A stretch of DNA of 64,000 nucleotides from an uncultured Clostridia bacterium (GCA_947623505.1 CANQGT010000005.1:62001-126000), one strand, 5' to 3'. Shown: positions 8,512 through 17,083, counted from the stretch's first letter. Program-made: numbers and translations. The notes: a model not told the origin generated them from the sequence alone.

Positions 8512-9724
8512 TATTTATAACCTCCGTAATTTCGGCCTTTGCCTTACCGTCAGAAAAAGTCAAATCTATACTGTCTTTTGATTTTATCTGCGAAACGCTT
8601 TTTATTACCGAGCCGCCTATTCCGCCGATCAAATATCCCCTTGAGAGAACGGCAAGCGGGCTTAATGCGTTCAATTTTCCCGCAAGCAAGCTTAAAAGCG
8701 CTTCCTTACTTTCAATTATATACGCAAGCCTTTCGTTTATTCTTCGCCGAAGTTCATTCACTTTTTCGGAATATGAACAAATCAAAGCCTCGTAATTTTC
8801 AAGAACGGGAGAACCGGTAATATCAGAAAGCTCTCTTATTTTCCCGTCGATAACTCCGTTTACGGCGGCAAAAAGCCTGCTTTTAATTTGGGAAAGAGCA
8901 GAATACAATTCGTTAAAATCGGGGCAAACTCTTTCCGCCGCGGCGCTCGGCGTCGGCACCGCCACGTCGGCGGCAAAATCACAAAGCGGACTGTCCGTTT
9001 TATGGCCGACGGCTGAGACTATCGGCGTTTTGCAGGCGGCAACGGCTCTTACAACCCGTTCGTCATTAAAGCACCAAAGATCGTCGGCGGAGCCGCCCCC
9101 TCTTCCGAAAATAATTACGTCTATATCTCCCATACCGTCAAGAAATTCTATTGATTTCACTATATCTTCGGCGGCCTGAGCGCCCTGAACGATAGTAGGA
9201 ACAATGATAATCTCAGCAAGAGGATAGCGCCTCGCGGCAATATTCTTTATATCCTCAACAGCCGCTCCGGTATTTGAAGTGGCAACGCCGATTTTTGAGG
9301 GAAATTTCGGCAGAGGTTTTTTTCTGCTTTCGTCAAAAAGTCCCTCTTTTTCGAGTTTTTCTTTGAGGCGGTTCAGCGCGAGATACATTTCGCCGACGCC
9401 GTCCGGAATAATATCGTCGGCAACAAGCTGATATACGCCGTTTTTATCGTAAACGGAAACACGCCCGAAGCAAATTACGGTCATTCCGTTTTCGGGCTCG
9501 AATCTGAGCTTAGATGCAACGGAAGAATACATTATGCAGGAAATTTTACCCGAATCGTCCTTTAGCGAAAAATAGCAGTGGCCCGAAAAAGCGTTTCTTT
9601 TAAAATCGGAAAGTTCGCCTTTAACATACAGCCTTTTGAGCGGCGCGCAGTTATCTATAAGCGCCGCTATATATTTATTTAGCTGAGAAACGGTTAGAAT
9701 ATTTATTGCCGCTTTTGCAAACAT
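8504..9724 (-). CDS. xseA: Exodeoxyribonuclease VII large subunit
   Basis: 406-residue catalytic subunit. The N-terminal 100 residues form an OB fold (LTVSQLNKYI, YVKGELSDFKRN, GHCYFSLKDD). The nuclease core has GVATSNTGAAVEDI near 147, IIFGRGGGSADDLWCFNDE near 205, and SAVGHKTDSPLCDFAADVAVPTPSAAAE near 240-267. The C-terminal part is the usual coiled coil. The chosen ATG has only a weak, distant ribosome site (AAGGAA), so the start is less certain than the rest. It lies 18 bases after a flavoprotein gene and overlaps xseB. Confidence 0.94.
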   Translation of the reverse strand: MFAKAAINILTVSQLNKYIAALIDNCAPLKRLYVKGELSDFKRNAFSGHCYFSLKDDSGKISCIMYSSVASKLRFEPENGMTVICFGRVSVYDKNGVYQLVADDIIPDGVGEMYLALNRLKEKLEKEGLFDESRKKPLPKFPSKIGVATSNTGAAVEDIKNIAARRYPLAEIIIVPTIVQGAQAAEDIVKSIEFLDGMGDIDVIIFGRGGGSADDLWCFNDERVVRAVAACKTPIVSAVGHKTDSPLCDFAADVAVPTPSAAAERVCPDFNELYSALSQIKSRLFAAVNGVIDGKIRELSDITGSPVLENYEALICSYSEKVNELRRRINERLAYIIESKEALLSLLAGKLNALSPLAVLSRGYLIGGIGGSVIKSVSQIKSKDSIDLTFSDGKAKAEITEVINNG

Positions 9725-9742
9725 AGATTTCGTGAGCTTCCT

Positions 9743-10360
9743 TTATCTTATAAAATGCGTAAACGTGTGTTCCTCTTTTTCGGGCAGACCGAAAGCCTCA
9801 GCGCCGAGCGCTATGCTTTTTATAAGAAAAGCCATATTCCGAGCAAGCACACGCATTGTCTGCATTCCTTCCTCGTCGAATTCAGCCTCCCCTTTCTCCC
9901 TGCCGTGAACGCTGTTCCAATACTGGCTTGAAGCTATGGGCATACCAGATATTGTAAAGTATTTGTTCAGCTCGTCAAAAGTTGAGGAAAGACCGCCTCT
10001 TCGCGCGACAACAACGCTTGCGCCCACCTTCATCGTTTTGTCAAAATGAGAGCTGTAAAAAAGTCTGTCCAAAAAAGATACCAAAGTGCCGTTAGCGGAG
10101 CCGTAATAAACGGGACTTGCGATAACGAGGCCGTCTGCGCGGCTGAATTTTTCCGCCGCTTCGTTGACGCAGTCGTCAAAAGCGCATTTTCCGTTTTCAA
10201 AGCAATATCCGCAGGCAACGCAGCCCCTTATATTTTTGTTCCCCACCCGCAGGATCTCGCATTCTATACCGTTTTCCTCGAAAACTGAAACCATTTCGCC
10301 GATTGCAAGATCGGTGTTTCCGCCGATTCGCGGCGAACCGTTGATAAACAAAACATTCAT
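9743..10360 (-). CDS. Iron-sulfur flavoprotein / NADPH-dependent FMN reductase family
   Basis: 205-residue flavodoxin-fold protein. The FMN phosphate loop is NGSPRIGGNTD (about 7-17), and ASPVYYGSANG near 80 is a second flavin-binding loop. Between them GCVACGYCFENGKC gives cysteines spaced C-x2-C-x2-C-x5-C, close to the compact cluster motif of archaeal and clostridial iron-sulfur flavoproteins. It probably transfers electrons between FMN, a [4Fe-4S] cluster and an unknown partner in the cytoplasm. The ATG follows AAAGGTGAT. It is inserted, with the TsaD-like gene, where many Firmicutes carry folD between nusB and xseA. Substrate unknown. Confidence 0.8.
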   Translation of the reverse strand: MNVLFINGSPRIGGNTDLAIGEMVSVFEENGIECEILRVGNKNIRGCVACGYCFENGKCAFDDCVNEAAEKFSRADGLVIASPVYYGSANGTLVSFLDRLFYSSHFDKTMKVGASVVVARRGGLSSTFDELNKYFTISGMPIASSQYWNSVHGREKGEAEFDEEGMQTMRVLARNMAFLIKSIALGAEAFGLPEKEEHTFTHFIR

Positions 10361-10383
10361 ATTATCACCTTTAAAAAAAATAA

Positions 10384-11328
10384 TTAAGAGCCTTTTTCTC
10401 TCTCAAATTTAAGTCGGGCAAAAACCGCCGTTCCTGCCGCGTTGTCACAACTGAATTCGGGAGCGGCGAAAAGAGCGCCGTACTTTTGAACCATTTTACT
10501 TCTTATCTCGGAATTGCAGGAAACGCCTCCCGCGAAAAGTATGGGCAGATCGCCGTATTTTTCGATAAGCCTTTCGGTCATTTCGTCAAGCGAGGCGCGT
10601 ATATACGAAATCGCGTATTTTGCGATATCGCGTTTGCTTTCACCGCTTGACAGCATTTTTTTAACCTTGTTTTCAACGCCAGAAAGAGAACAGTTAAATC
10701 CTTTGATTGAGGGCTTGATTTTAAATTCGGCGCTGCTTTCGCGTGCCAATTTGTCAAGCTCGCCGCCGCAAGGAAAACAAAGGCCGAGCAAAACACCTGT
10801 TCTGTCTATCGCCTGCCCGGCTTTTAAATCGGAGCTTTCGGCGATTATTTCGGCCTTGATTATATCGGCATTGTCGGGCGTGACCAAAAGCGCCTCCGTT
10901 GTGCCTCCCGAAATATGAAAGGAGATAAAAGGGCGGTCAATAAGGTCAAGCCTATCGGCGGAATAAAGAGCGGCGAGAATATGACCGACCTGATGAGACG
11001 TTTCATAAAGCGGAACGCCGAGCATCGAAGCCGCGGCGGACGCGGCGCTTACTCCCGCGAGAAAACACGGCATATAGCTGCCTTCAAGATTTCGGGGCTT
11101 TGAGCTTACGCCTATCGCCTTTATATCACCGGCGGACGTTATTTCGCCCGCGAGAGCGCGAATAACCGACGGAATGTTGACGGTGTGCTGAAAAAGTGCC
11201 TCGCTTTGGCGAAGACCGCGCTCGCCCGCCTTTACCTCAAGCGGCTTTTTTTGCTGATATATCCGTTCCCCGTCATAAAGAGCGGCGGAAGTGGTATAGT
11301 TGCTTGTATCAAATCCCGCAAACATCAT
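10384..11328 (-). CDS. TsaD/Kae1-like paralogue (ASKHA ATPase fold)
   Basis: 314-residue protein of the Kae1/TsaD superfamily. It starts with FDTSNYTTSAALYDG, the nucleotide-binding hairpin, has the metal-binding HxxxH motif as HQVGH near 113, a glycine-rich HISGGTTEAL near 140 and FAGGVSCNS near 268. True TsaD makes the threonylcarbamoyl modification on tRNA; this form is the shorter clostridial paralogue found by nusB and xseA, and the genuine tsaD probably lies elsewhere. The start overlaps the nusB stop (ATGA). Whether it has catalytic activity or replaces TsaD cannot be told from sequence. Confidence 0.8.
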   Translation of the reverse strand: MMFAGFDTSNYTTSAALYDGERIYQQKKPLEVKAGERGLRQSEALFQHTVNIPSVIRALAGEITSAGDIKAIGVSSKPRNLEGSYMPCFLAGVSAASAAASMLGVPLYETSHQVGHILAALYSADRLDLIDRPFISFHISGGTTEALLVTPDNADIIKAEIIAESSDLKAGQAIDRTGVLLGLCFPCGGELDKLARESSAEFKIKPSIKGFNCSLSGVENKVKKMLSSGESKRDIAKYAISYIRASLDEMTERLIEKYGDLPILFAGGVSCNSEIRSKMVQKYGALFAAPEFSCDNAAGTAVFARLKFEREKGS

Positions 11329-11717
11329 TTTTCTCTCAAATAACTGCCGAGTATGCCGTTGATAAAGGCGTAATCGTCCTTGCCCGAATACTTTTTCGCA
11401 AGTTCCACGGCTTCGTTTACGGCAACGCTTTCCGGCACGTTTTCCTCGTATATGATTTCATAAAGCGCAAGTCTCAGGATTGAAAGATTTATTTTCGGTA
11501 TTCTGCGTATTTTTCTCGAAGTGGAATATTTTTCGATGATCGGATCGATTTTGTCGGTATTAGAAAGCGTGTTTTCAAACGCGGATCTTGCGTAATCGGA
11601 AAGCTCCTGCACGTTTTCTTCATAAACGGCTTCGATCTCGGCGGCGGGCTTGTCCGCGAAAAACTCTTTTTCAAAGAGCAGAACAAGCGCCTGCTCCCTC
11701 ATCTCTCTTCTGTTCAT
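11325..11717 (-). CDS. nusB: Transcription antitermination factor NusB
   Basis: 130-residue all-helical RNA-binding protein that, with NusE (S10), binds boxA in nascent rRNA and supports antitermination. The N terminus MNRREMREQALVLLFEKEF and the segment YSTSRKIRRIPKINLSILRLALYEIIYE are typical, as is the C-terminal VELAKKYSGKDDYAFINGILG. A longer frame is open upstream, but the ATG at 11715-11717 has a GGAGG ribosome site and gives the right family start; the upstream part crosses a transcription terminator. The stop overlaps the TsaD-like gene. Confidence 0.95.
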   Translation of the reverse strand: MNRREMREQALVLLFEKEFFADKPAAEIEAVYEENVQELSDYARSAFENTLSNTDKIDPIIEKYSTSRKIRRIPKINLSILRLALYEIIYEENVPESVAVNEAVELAKKYSGKDDYAFINGILGSYLREK

Positions 11718-11726
11718 ATTTCCTCC

Positions 11727-11763
11727 AAAAAAATCGGCTGAAAACAATAATACTTTCAGCCGA
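11727..11763 (-). terminator. Intrinsic terminator between asp23 and nusB, abutting the nusB ribosome site
   Basis: On the minus strand a perfect 10-bp stem (TCGGCTGAAA paired with TTTCAGCCGA) with a 10-base loop is followed at once by seven T residues, then GGAGG of the nusB ribosome site. It begins 12 bases after the asp23 stop. This is a standard rho-independent terminator, but its position makes it a switch between asp23-only and nusB-containing transcripts. Confidence 0.85.
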
Positions 11764-11775
11764 ATTTTATAACAA

Positions 11776-12165
11776 TCACTCTTCAGTTTCGGAAGGTTCT
11801 GCGGCGGGCGCTTTTTCATCGGCAAGCGACGCGATTATTACGTTCACCTTTGAAACGAACTTGCCCGTCATATTCTGCACGGCTTCTTTTACGACCTTCT
11901 GCACATCCTCGGCAACCGGCTGTATCTTTTTACCGCTCGCAATATTTATATATATGCTTATGTCGAGATTGTCGCCGTCCTGAACAATTCTTACAGGGCT
12001 CATTACCCGAAGACTGCCTTTTTTTATCGTGGAAACAACGTCCGCAGGTCTGTTGTAAAAGCCCGCGACGCCGTCCACGTCCTTTGCCGCGTTTGTGGCG
12101 ATAGCGGAAACGGCCTCCTCGGAAATAATGAGATCGCCCTTGGCGCTGTAATTTGAAATCTCCAT
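11776..12165 (-). CDS. Asp23/Gls24 family envelope stress response protein
   Basis: 129-residue protein of the Asp23/Gls24 (DUF322) family, with GDLIISEEAVSAIA at the N terminus, KDVDGVAGFYNRP, and IYINIASGKKIQPVAEDVQ in the middle. The last 15 residues are an acidic, alanine-rich tail. Family members are abundant cytoplasmic or membrane-associated proteins linked to cell-envelope homeostasis; the B. subtilis homologue YqhY lies in the same place before nusB. The downstream terminator suggests it is mainly expressed alone, at higher level than nusB. Confidence 0.88.
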   Translation of the reverse strand: MEISNYSAKGDLIISEEAVSAIATNAAKDVDGVAGFYNRPADVVSTIKKGSLRVMSPVRIVQDGDNLDISIYINIASGKKIQPVAEDVQKVVKEAVQNMTGKFVSKVNVIIASLADEKAPAAEPSETEE

Positions 12166-12292
12166 ATTTTACTGCCTCCCTGTATATCCTCGCATACAAA
12201 ACGATATTTCAAACCGCGTTCTCGCCCTTAATAATATACTAACGGCGGACTTTGTATGATAAGTATAACACAGGAAAAAAGAATATACAAGT

Positions 12293-12937
12293 TTATTTTG
12301 ACTGTATTATGGTAACATTTTCAAATCCGCATTTAAGCTGTTCCATCGAAATTTCTTTAATTTGCAGAATTATCTCGTCCGTCAGTTCTTCAACGTCAAC
12401 TATAACGTCCACCTTTGTTCCGTCTTCGCTTATCACGGCAAGGCAGTTTTTAACGCCTTTCGCTTTAACAAGCGTCTCTATTTTATTTTCCGTTTCCATA
12501 TTTGTAGTAAGCCTTACTACGCCCTGCGACGCGGCAAGCCTTGATTCTTCCGATTCATCGGTTGAGTTTATAACCTTTTGCATTTCCTCAAGAGCGGCGT
12601 CTCTCGCGCTCTCCCTGTCAAGCCTCGCGGCGGAAAAATAATCGTTTTCCGCTTTTGTGGAGGGTTCCGTTGTGCCGTCCACATAAGTGGCCTCGCCGAG
12701 AGTTTTGTTACTGCTTACAACGGAATTTATTTTCGAGGAAATATCGCTGTTGTGCCAGTACCAGTTGCCGCCCAGGCCGACCGCGAGAAGAAAAACAAAA
12801 ACAGAAAGTGCCGTTCTTGTTTTCTTATCCCGCTTTTTCTTGAGTTCCTCCTCCGTCATTATACCTTTGACGTTCGCCTTTTCCTTTACTTTTTCCTTTT
12901 CCTTATCCTTTTTTCTTGCTTCTTTCTTTTCATTCAT
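12293..12937 (-). CDS. spoIIIAH: Stage III sporulation protein AH
   Basis: 214-residue mother-cell protein that binds forespore SpoIIQ and forms a ring in the channel linking the two cells during engulfment. The N terminus is very lysine/glutamate rich (about 40 residues), a single membrane segment spans about 43-60 (ALSVFVFLLAVGLGGNWYW), and the C-terminal 100 residues form the YscJ/FliF-like ring-building domain (KGVKNCLAVISEDGTKVDVIV). It is the last gene of the spoIIIA operon, 79 bases after spoIIIAG, and that gap contains a candidate hairpin. Confidence 0.92.
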   Translation of the reverse strand: MNEKKEARKKDKEKEKVKEKANVKGIMTEEELKKKRDKKTRTALSVFVFLLAVGLGGNWYWHNSDISSKINSVVSSNKTLGEATYVDGTTEPSTKAENDYFSAARLDRESARDAALEEMQKVINSTDESEESRLAASQGVVRLTTNMETENKIETLVKAKGVKNCLAVISEDGTKVDVIVDVEELTDEIILQIKEISMEQLKCGFENVTIIQSK

Positions 12938-12954
12938 AGCAATACCGTACCTTT

Positions 12955-12997
12955 CCGCCCATAAATATTTTAAATTTACGCATTCATCTATGGGCGG
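12955..12997. other. Inverted repeat in the spoIIIAG-spoIIIAH gap
   Basis: CCGCCCATA at 12955-12963 is the perfect complement of TATGGGCGG at 12989-12997, with a 25-base AT-rich loop. It lies just upstream of the spoIIIAH start (12937) on the transcribed strand. There is no T-run, so it is not a clear terminator; it could stabilise the mRNA or hold down spoIIIAH expression. Confidence 0.45.
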
Positions 12998-13016
12998 ATA
13001 AATGCTTCAGCTTCTG

Positions 13017-13559
13017 TTAATAATCAGAGCTTATTTTTGTAACAGAAATTCTGTTTGAGGAAACGCCGAACAAAGCGGAAACGCATTTTACCACTTTTTC
13101 CTTAACGTAAATATCGTCGCCGCCGCTGCACACAACGGCAACGCCCTCGATTTCGGGGAATTTTTCCTTGAGCAGCAGAGGACTGTCTCCGTTTTCCCCG
13201 TCATATATAACATATTCATCGTTTTGAGAAACAGAACTGTCCGCGGTTGAATTTTGAGTGTTTTTTGCAAAAACGCTTTCGGTCGTGTTTTTAAGAGTAA
13301 TCATTACCTTGCATTTTCCGACTCCGTCTATGCTTGATATAACTTCGCTCAAACTATCGCTGAGTTCTTCGATATAAGAAGAATAATCAACCGATGAGGA
13401 CTTCGTGACAGCGGTCTGCTCCTGCTTTTTCCCCGCAAAGCCCGTTTCCGAAATCAAGATGAGGATTATTCCGGCTATACCGAGCGCCACAAGCGCCTTT
13501 ATTCTGCCGGATTTATCACTCAGCAGGGTTTTTATCCTTTCCTTTAAATCAATCGCCAA
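13017..13559 (-). CDS. spoIIIAG: Stage III sporulation protein AG
   Basis: 180-residue mother-cell membrane protein that forms the large ring of the SpoIIIA-SpoIIQ channel. One membrane segment lies at about 20-40 (ALVALGIAGIILILISE). The C-terminal ring-building motif includes SSIDGVGKCKVMITLKN near 95 and GVAVVCSGGDDIYVKEKVV near 140. The start overlaps the end of spoIIIAF by 11 bases. Length and order are normal for the operon. Confidence 0.92.
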   Translation of the reverse strand: MAIDLKERIKTLLSDKSGRIKALVALGIAGIILILISETGFAGKKQEQTAVTKSSSVDYSSYIEELSDSLSEVISSIDGVGKCKVMITLKNTTESVFAKNTQNSTADSSVSQNDEYVIYDGENGDSPLLLKEKFPEIEGVAVVCSGGDDIYVKEKVVKCVSALFGVSSNRISVTKISSDY

Positions 13560-13989
13560 TTCGCTTCACTTCCGCCACCACGCCTAATTTATCAAACAGC
13601 AGATCCTTCACTTCTTTCGTCGAATACCCGTCGGGAACGGATATTAAAAGACTTTCCACGGTTATTTCACCATTATCTTCCTTTACGCGCGCCGAAACGG
13701 CGCAGTTTTTGAAACCGCTTTCGGAAAGCGCAGAGCCGACCGAGCTTTCAATCTGCTTTTGCGCGGCGTTCTCCAAAACCTCGGAATATTCGCTGTCAAA
13801 ATCGAAATCAAATTTAAAATCGGATATGTCAAATTCCGTAAGCGGAAACAAAAAAGAAATAAAAATGAACATTGAAATTATTATTTTGTAAAATCTGCCC
13901 ATACTTCCCTTTGGGGTGAGTATGGAAAAAACCACCGAAAGCATAAGAGTTATGCATATGCAGAAAGTCCAGCTTTTTATAAAATCCAT
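13549..13989 (-). CDS. spoIIIAF: Stage III sporulation protein AF
   Basis: 146-residue protein with two N-terminal membrane segments (about 8-25 and 33-50, ending FLFPLTEFD) and a soluble C-terminal domain (VKEDNGEITVESLLISVP) with a ring-building fold. It starts immediately after the spoIIIAE stop and overlaps spoIIIAG. It is required with the other SpoIIIA proteins for forespore sigma-G activity after engulfment. Confidence 0.9.
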   Translation of the reverse strand: MDFIKSWTFCICITLMLSVVFSILTPKGSMGRFYKIIISMFIFISFLFPLTEFDISDFKFDFDFDSEYSEVLENAAQKQIESSVGSALSESGFKNCAVSARVKEDNGEITVESLLISVPDGYSTKEVKDLLFDKLGVVAEVKRIGD

Positions 13990-15120
13990 TTACACGCTTC
14001 CCCTCGCGGCTATCAGAATGCCTATTGAAATTATCGTGGTGACCATTGAGAGTATAAGAACCACATTCATTATCAGCATAGCCTCGCCGAACGCTTTAAG
14101 GACGAGAGAAACGGAATCGTCGCCGAAAACCTCCGAAATGAGAGATGACAGCCCGAGAAAAAACCGCCAGAAAACGACCTCTGCCAACGCGGGGAGAAAT
14201 ACGAGCGCGACAGCGATTATGCCGACAACGCCGACGCTTGACTTGATGAGCGAGGAATACGACTGTATTGACAAAAGCCCCTCGCTTATCGCGCTGCCGA
14301 TTACGGGAACAACGGAATTTATAGCGAAACGAACCGAGCGCAGCCCAAGCATATCGGCGCGTGAAGCCACGGCAGTTTTTATCGACAGAACCGAAACGAA
14401 AACGGCGGCGCAGACGGAGATCGCCATAGTCAGATACTTTTTCATAAATCCGAGCAGTGATTTAAGATTGAGCTCGCTTCTGATACCCGAGCATATTCCC
14501 ACCGCCAAAAAGCAGTTTGTGAGCGGGATAAATATATTTTTTGAAATAAAATTGAGAAACTGAGCAAGGCCGAGGAGCATTGAATTTGTTGAAAACGCCG
14601 CGAGAGTGTTGCCTGAAGCGGCTATTATGATGCAGAAAGCGGGAAAAAAGGCGTAAATAAAATCGGCGCAAACGGATACCGAGGTACAGGCGAGGCTTAT
14701 TGTTCCCCGCATTTTGACCGCGAGAACGCACGCTATTATCAACGCGCTTGCCGTTGAAAAAAAGGAACTCATTTCACCGTCGGAAACGGTGGAGCGCATA
14801 TTCTGCAAAAAAGACGAAAGAATTATAAAAACTATTATCGCCGCTCCCGCCTCAAGCGGAGTGCGAAAAGAGCCGCTGACGGAATCCTTTGCTTTATCAA
14901 GAAAATCCTTAAACGAAAAATCCACAAGCGTATTGTAATCAAAATCGCTTAATCCAAGCTCTTCAAGCAATTTATATGTACTTTCGTCAAGTTCTTCGAG
15001 AAAAGAAAAATCGTAATTTTTCAACTGTTCCTCATATTCGTTTTCCTCAGAAGCGAACGCTGATAACGGAATAAGAAGCACGGCGGCGAAAATTCCCAAA
15101 GCTATAAAAAATCTTTTCAT
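13990..15120 (-). CDS. spoIIIAE: Stage III sporulation protein AE
   Basis: 376-residue polytopic membrane protein, the largest of the set, with an N-terminal signal sequence (about 1-23, ending SAFASEEN), an acidic extracytoplasmic stretch, then about eight hydrophobic segments from residue 90 on. It resembles a transport or channel component and is thought to form the export core in the mother-cell membrane. It overlaps spoIIIAD at its start (ATGA at 15117-15120) and abuts spoIIIAF. Length is normal. Confidence 0.93.
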   Translation of the reverse strand: MKRFFIALGIFAAVLLIPLSAFASEENEYEEQLKNYDFSFLEELDESTYKLLEELGLSDFDYNTLVDFSFKDFLDKAKDSVSGSFRTPLEAGAAIIVFIILSSFLQNMRSTVSDGEMSSFFSTASALIIACVLAVKMRGTISLACTSVSVCADFIYAFFPAFCIIIAASGNTLAAFSTNSMLLGLAQFLNFISKNIFIPLTNCFLAVGICSGIRSELNLKSLLGFMKKYLTMAISVCAAVFVSVLSIKTAVASRADMLGLRSVRFAINSVVPVIGSAISEGLLSIQSYSSLIKSSVGVVGIIAVALVFLPALAEVVFWRFFLGLSSLISEVFGDDSVSLVLKAFGEAMLIMNVVLILSMVTTIISIGILIAARGSV

Positions 15121-15497
15121 TTCAAAAATCCCGAAATAATATTTATCACCGAATCAAACAGCGGAAGTATCATCGAAATAACTATTATCTTAGCCGCCGT
15201 TTCCGTTTGCCCCGCAAGCGCGTTTTCGCCGCTGTCCCTGCAAATGTCCGAGATGAACTGAGTTATCAGAACTATTCCCAAAACCTTAAGCATAAGACCG
15301 GCATACGCGCCTGCCGCCTCAACTCCCGCGGAAACTTCCCTTAGTGACGCAAAGACGTCGCCAAGCCCGCTCGCGGCTTTGAAAAAGATAAGAAAACAGG
15401 CGGCAAGCGTCAGTCCGACGGACGCTGTTTTATTGTGTTCCTTTAAAAATACGGCGAGTATAAGCGCCGAAAGTGATATCCCGATAACAGCCGTCAT
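15117..15497 (-). CDS. spoIIIAD: Stage III sporulation protein AD
   Basis: 126-residue membrane protein with four predicted membrane segments and the conserved region LMLKVLGIVLITQFISDICRDSGENALAGQTETAAKI. It overlaps spoIIIAC (ATGA at 15494-15497) and spoIIIAE (ATGA at 15117-15120). It works with SpoIIIAC and SpoIIIAE in the feeding-tube apparatus of the mother cell. Confidence 0.92.
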   Translation of the reverse strand: MTAVIGISLSALILAVFLKEHNKTASVGLTLAACFLIFFKAASGLGDVFASLREVSAGVEAAGAYAGLMLKVLGIVLITQFISDICRDSGENALAGQTETAAKIIVISMILPLFDSVINIISGFLK

Positions 15498-15688
15498 AGA
15501 TTAAAAAGTGATTTGACCGTTGAAAACAGGTCGCTTATCTCGGGAATAAGCATCATAAGCACCACGATAACTCCGGCAAGAGTGGTCAGCATTGCCTGGT
15601 CTTCCCTTCCGCTGCGTATCAAAACGGTGTTTAAAACCGAAATTATAATGCCTATCGCCGCGATTTTAAATATCAGATTTACGTCCAT
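15494..15688 (-). CDS. spoIIIAC: Stage III sporulation protein AC
   Basis: 64-residue protein with two membrane helices (IFKIAAIGIIISVLNTVLI and TTLAGVIVVLMMLIPEISDL). Size and sequence are typical of SpoIIIAC, with the conserved GREDQA turn between the helices. It starts 8 bases after the spoIIIAB stop and overlaps spoIIIAD. Confidence 0.92.
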   Translation of the reverse strand: MDVNLIFKIAAIGIIISVLNTVLIRSGREDQAMLTTLAGVIVVLMMLIPEISDLFSTVKSLFNL

Positions 15689-15696
15689 TTATCCTC

Positions 15697-16158
15697 CTAT
15701 ATCAAAACAAGAGTAACGGCAAGGCCGCCGAATATTCCGAACATCACGTAAAGCTTCGCGTGGCTTTTGTAATAATCTTCATATTTTTTTCTGCTAAGCT
15801 CCATATTTTTTCTGAATGACTCAAGCAATTCAAGAGTAGTGGCGCAGTCGGATTTTCCCAAATTCGCAAAAAGAAAATTTATGCTTTCGTTATCCTCGTC
15901 GTCAAGTTCCGTTTTGATATTTATGTTTTCAAAATCCAAGTCTTTGAGAAAATCAAGGTGGCAAAGAGCGGGCTCCCTGCCGAGCCTTTCGATTATTTTT
16001 GATGTTTCGTTCGCGGAAAAGCCGATCTCCACCGCCATAAGGCTGCACATATCGATAAGTTCTTTTGAAATCGTGCATTTAAGCTTAAGCCTGCCTGCGC
16101 AGCACACACCTGCCGCAGCCCAGCAGAGATTCAGAAGGATTATTCCCAAATATTTCAC
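15697..16158 (-). CDS. spoIIIAB: Stage III sporulation protein AB
   Basis: 153-residue protein with an N-terminal membrane anchor (about 1-20), a soluble helical core and a C-terminal hydrophobic segment (KLYVMFGIFGGLAVTLVLI). The fold resembles the GspF-type platform of type II secretion systems. The start overlaps the 3' end of spoIIIAA by 74 bases, longer than the usual few bases; the frame is intact and the N terminus fits the family, so the long overlap seems real. Confidence 0.86.
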   Translation of the reverse strand: MKYLGIILLNLCWAAAGVCCAGRLKLKCTISKELIDMCSLMAVEIGFSANETSKIIERLGREPALCHLDFLKDLDFENINIKTELDDEDNESINFLFANLGKSDCATTLELLESFRKNMELSRKKYEDYYKSHAKLYVMFGIFGGLAVTLVLI

Positions 16159-17083
16159 TTCTCAGTTCACTTACTTCCGTAATTTCAAAATCGTTTGTAT
16201 AATCGTTGAGCATAACGGCGTAATCAAATTCGTTTCTTGAAATAAGCTCCCTAACGGCGTTTTTACGCAAAAGATCGCTTTTTGAAGCGGCGTGAACCGA
16301 AACGGCGAATTTTACGCCCGAATTGAATCCCTCGGAAATCGCCGCGGCCTCTTCCGTTTTTGTTATCTCGTCGCAGATAATAATATCGGGCGAAAGCGTC
16401 CTCAGCGCCGCTTCTATGCCGACGCTTTTCGGAAAACCTGTAAGTACGTCGGTATTTATACCCACGTCGGCGCTCAATCCGTTCGAGCCTTTGCAGGCAA
16501 GCTCGTTTCTTTCGTCGATTATAACGACCTTGCGGTATTTATTGTTGAAACCGCCTGAAAGAAGTCTTGCCATATCGCGCAAAAACGTTGTTTTTCCGCC
16601 CGCCGGAGGGGAAGCGACAATAATGCTCGGGAAGTTGTTGATATAAAGCATATTCAGTATCGGCCTTGCGCAGTCCTTTACCTCGTTGGACACACGGATA
16701 TTAAGCGAGGTTATCTCTTTTACAGAAGAAACCGAACCCTCTTTTATCACCGCGGTTGAGCACACGCCGATTCTGCTTCCGTCTTCGCCTGTTATAAATC
16801 CTTTCGTAAGATTATCGATAAAGGAATGAACGGAATAATTGCTTAATCTGCGAAAAACAAGATCAAATTCCTCGTCTCCCACTATGTAAGCCGTATCGGA
16901 AACGTGATTCAAAAGCTTTCCTTTTTTTGTGATAAAAAGGCAGTTCTTTCCGAAAACAAGGATCAGCGGCATATTTTTTCTTATCCTTATTTCGTTAAGC
17001 TGCTTTAAAATCTCCGGCGGCAGAGCGCATATCGAGCCCGCGATTCCGTCCGACAGCGACGGGATAACGCTTTTTAATCCCAA
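16085..17083 (-). CDS. spoIIIAA: Stage III sporulation protein AA (ATPase)
   Basis: 332-residue cytoplasmic ATPase related to secretion ATPases that powers the SpoIIIA apparatus. Walker A is SPPAGGKTTFLRD near 155 and Walker B is DIIICDEITKTEEAAA near 222. GDEEFDLVFRRLSNYSVHSF in the N-terminal domain is also conserved. A GTG at 17092 is in frame, but its supposed upstream region has no ribosome site, whereas the TTG at 17081-17083 has GAGGTGA at good spacing, so TTG is preferred. It is the first gene of the operon; a sigma-E promoter is expected in 17093-17200, but no convincing match was seen. Confidence 0.92.
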   Translation of the reverse strand: MGLKSVIPSLSDGIAGSICALPPEILKQLNEIRIRKNMPLILVFGKNCLFITKKGKLLNHVSDTAYIVGDEEFDLVFRRLSNYSVHSFIDNLTKGFITGEDGSRIGVCSTAVIKEGSVSSVKEITSLNIRVSNEVKDCARPILNMLYINNFPSIIVASPPAGGKTTFLRDMARLLSGGFNNKYRKVVIIDERNELACKGSNGLSADVGINTDVLTGFPKSVGIEAALRTLSPDIIICDEITKTEEAAAISEGFNSGVKFAVSVHAASKSDLLRKNAVRELISRNEFDYAVMLNDYTNDFEITEVSELRSEIFGNNPSESLLGCGRCVLRRQA

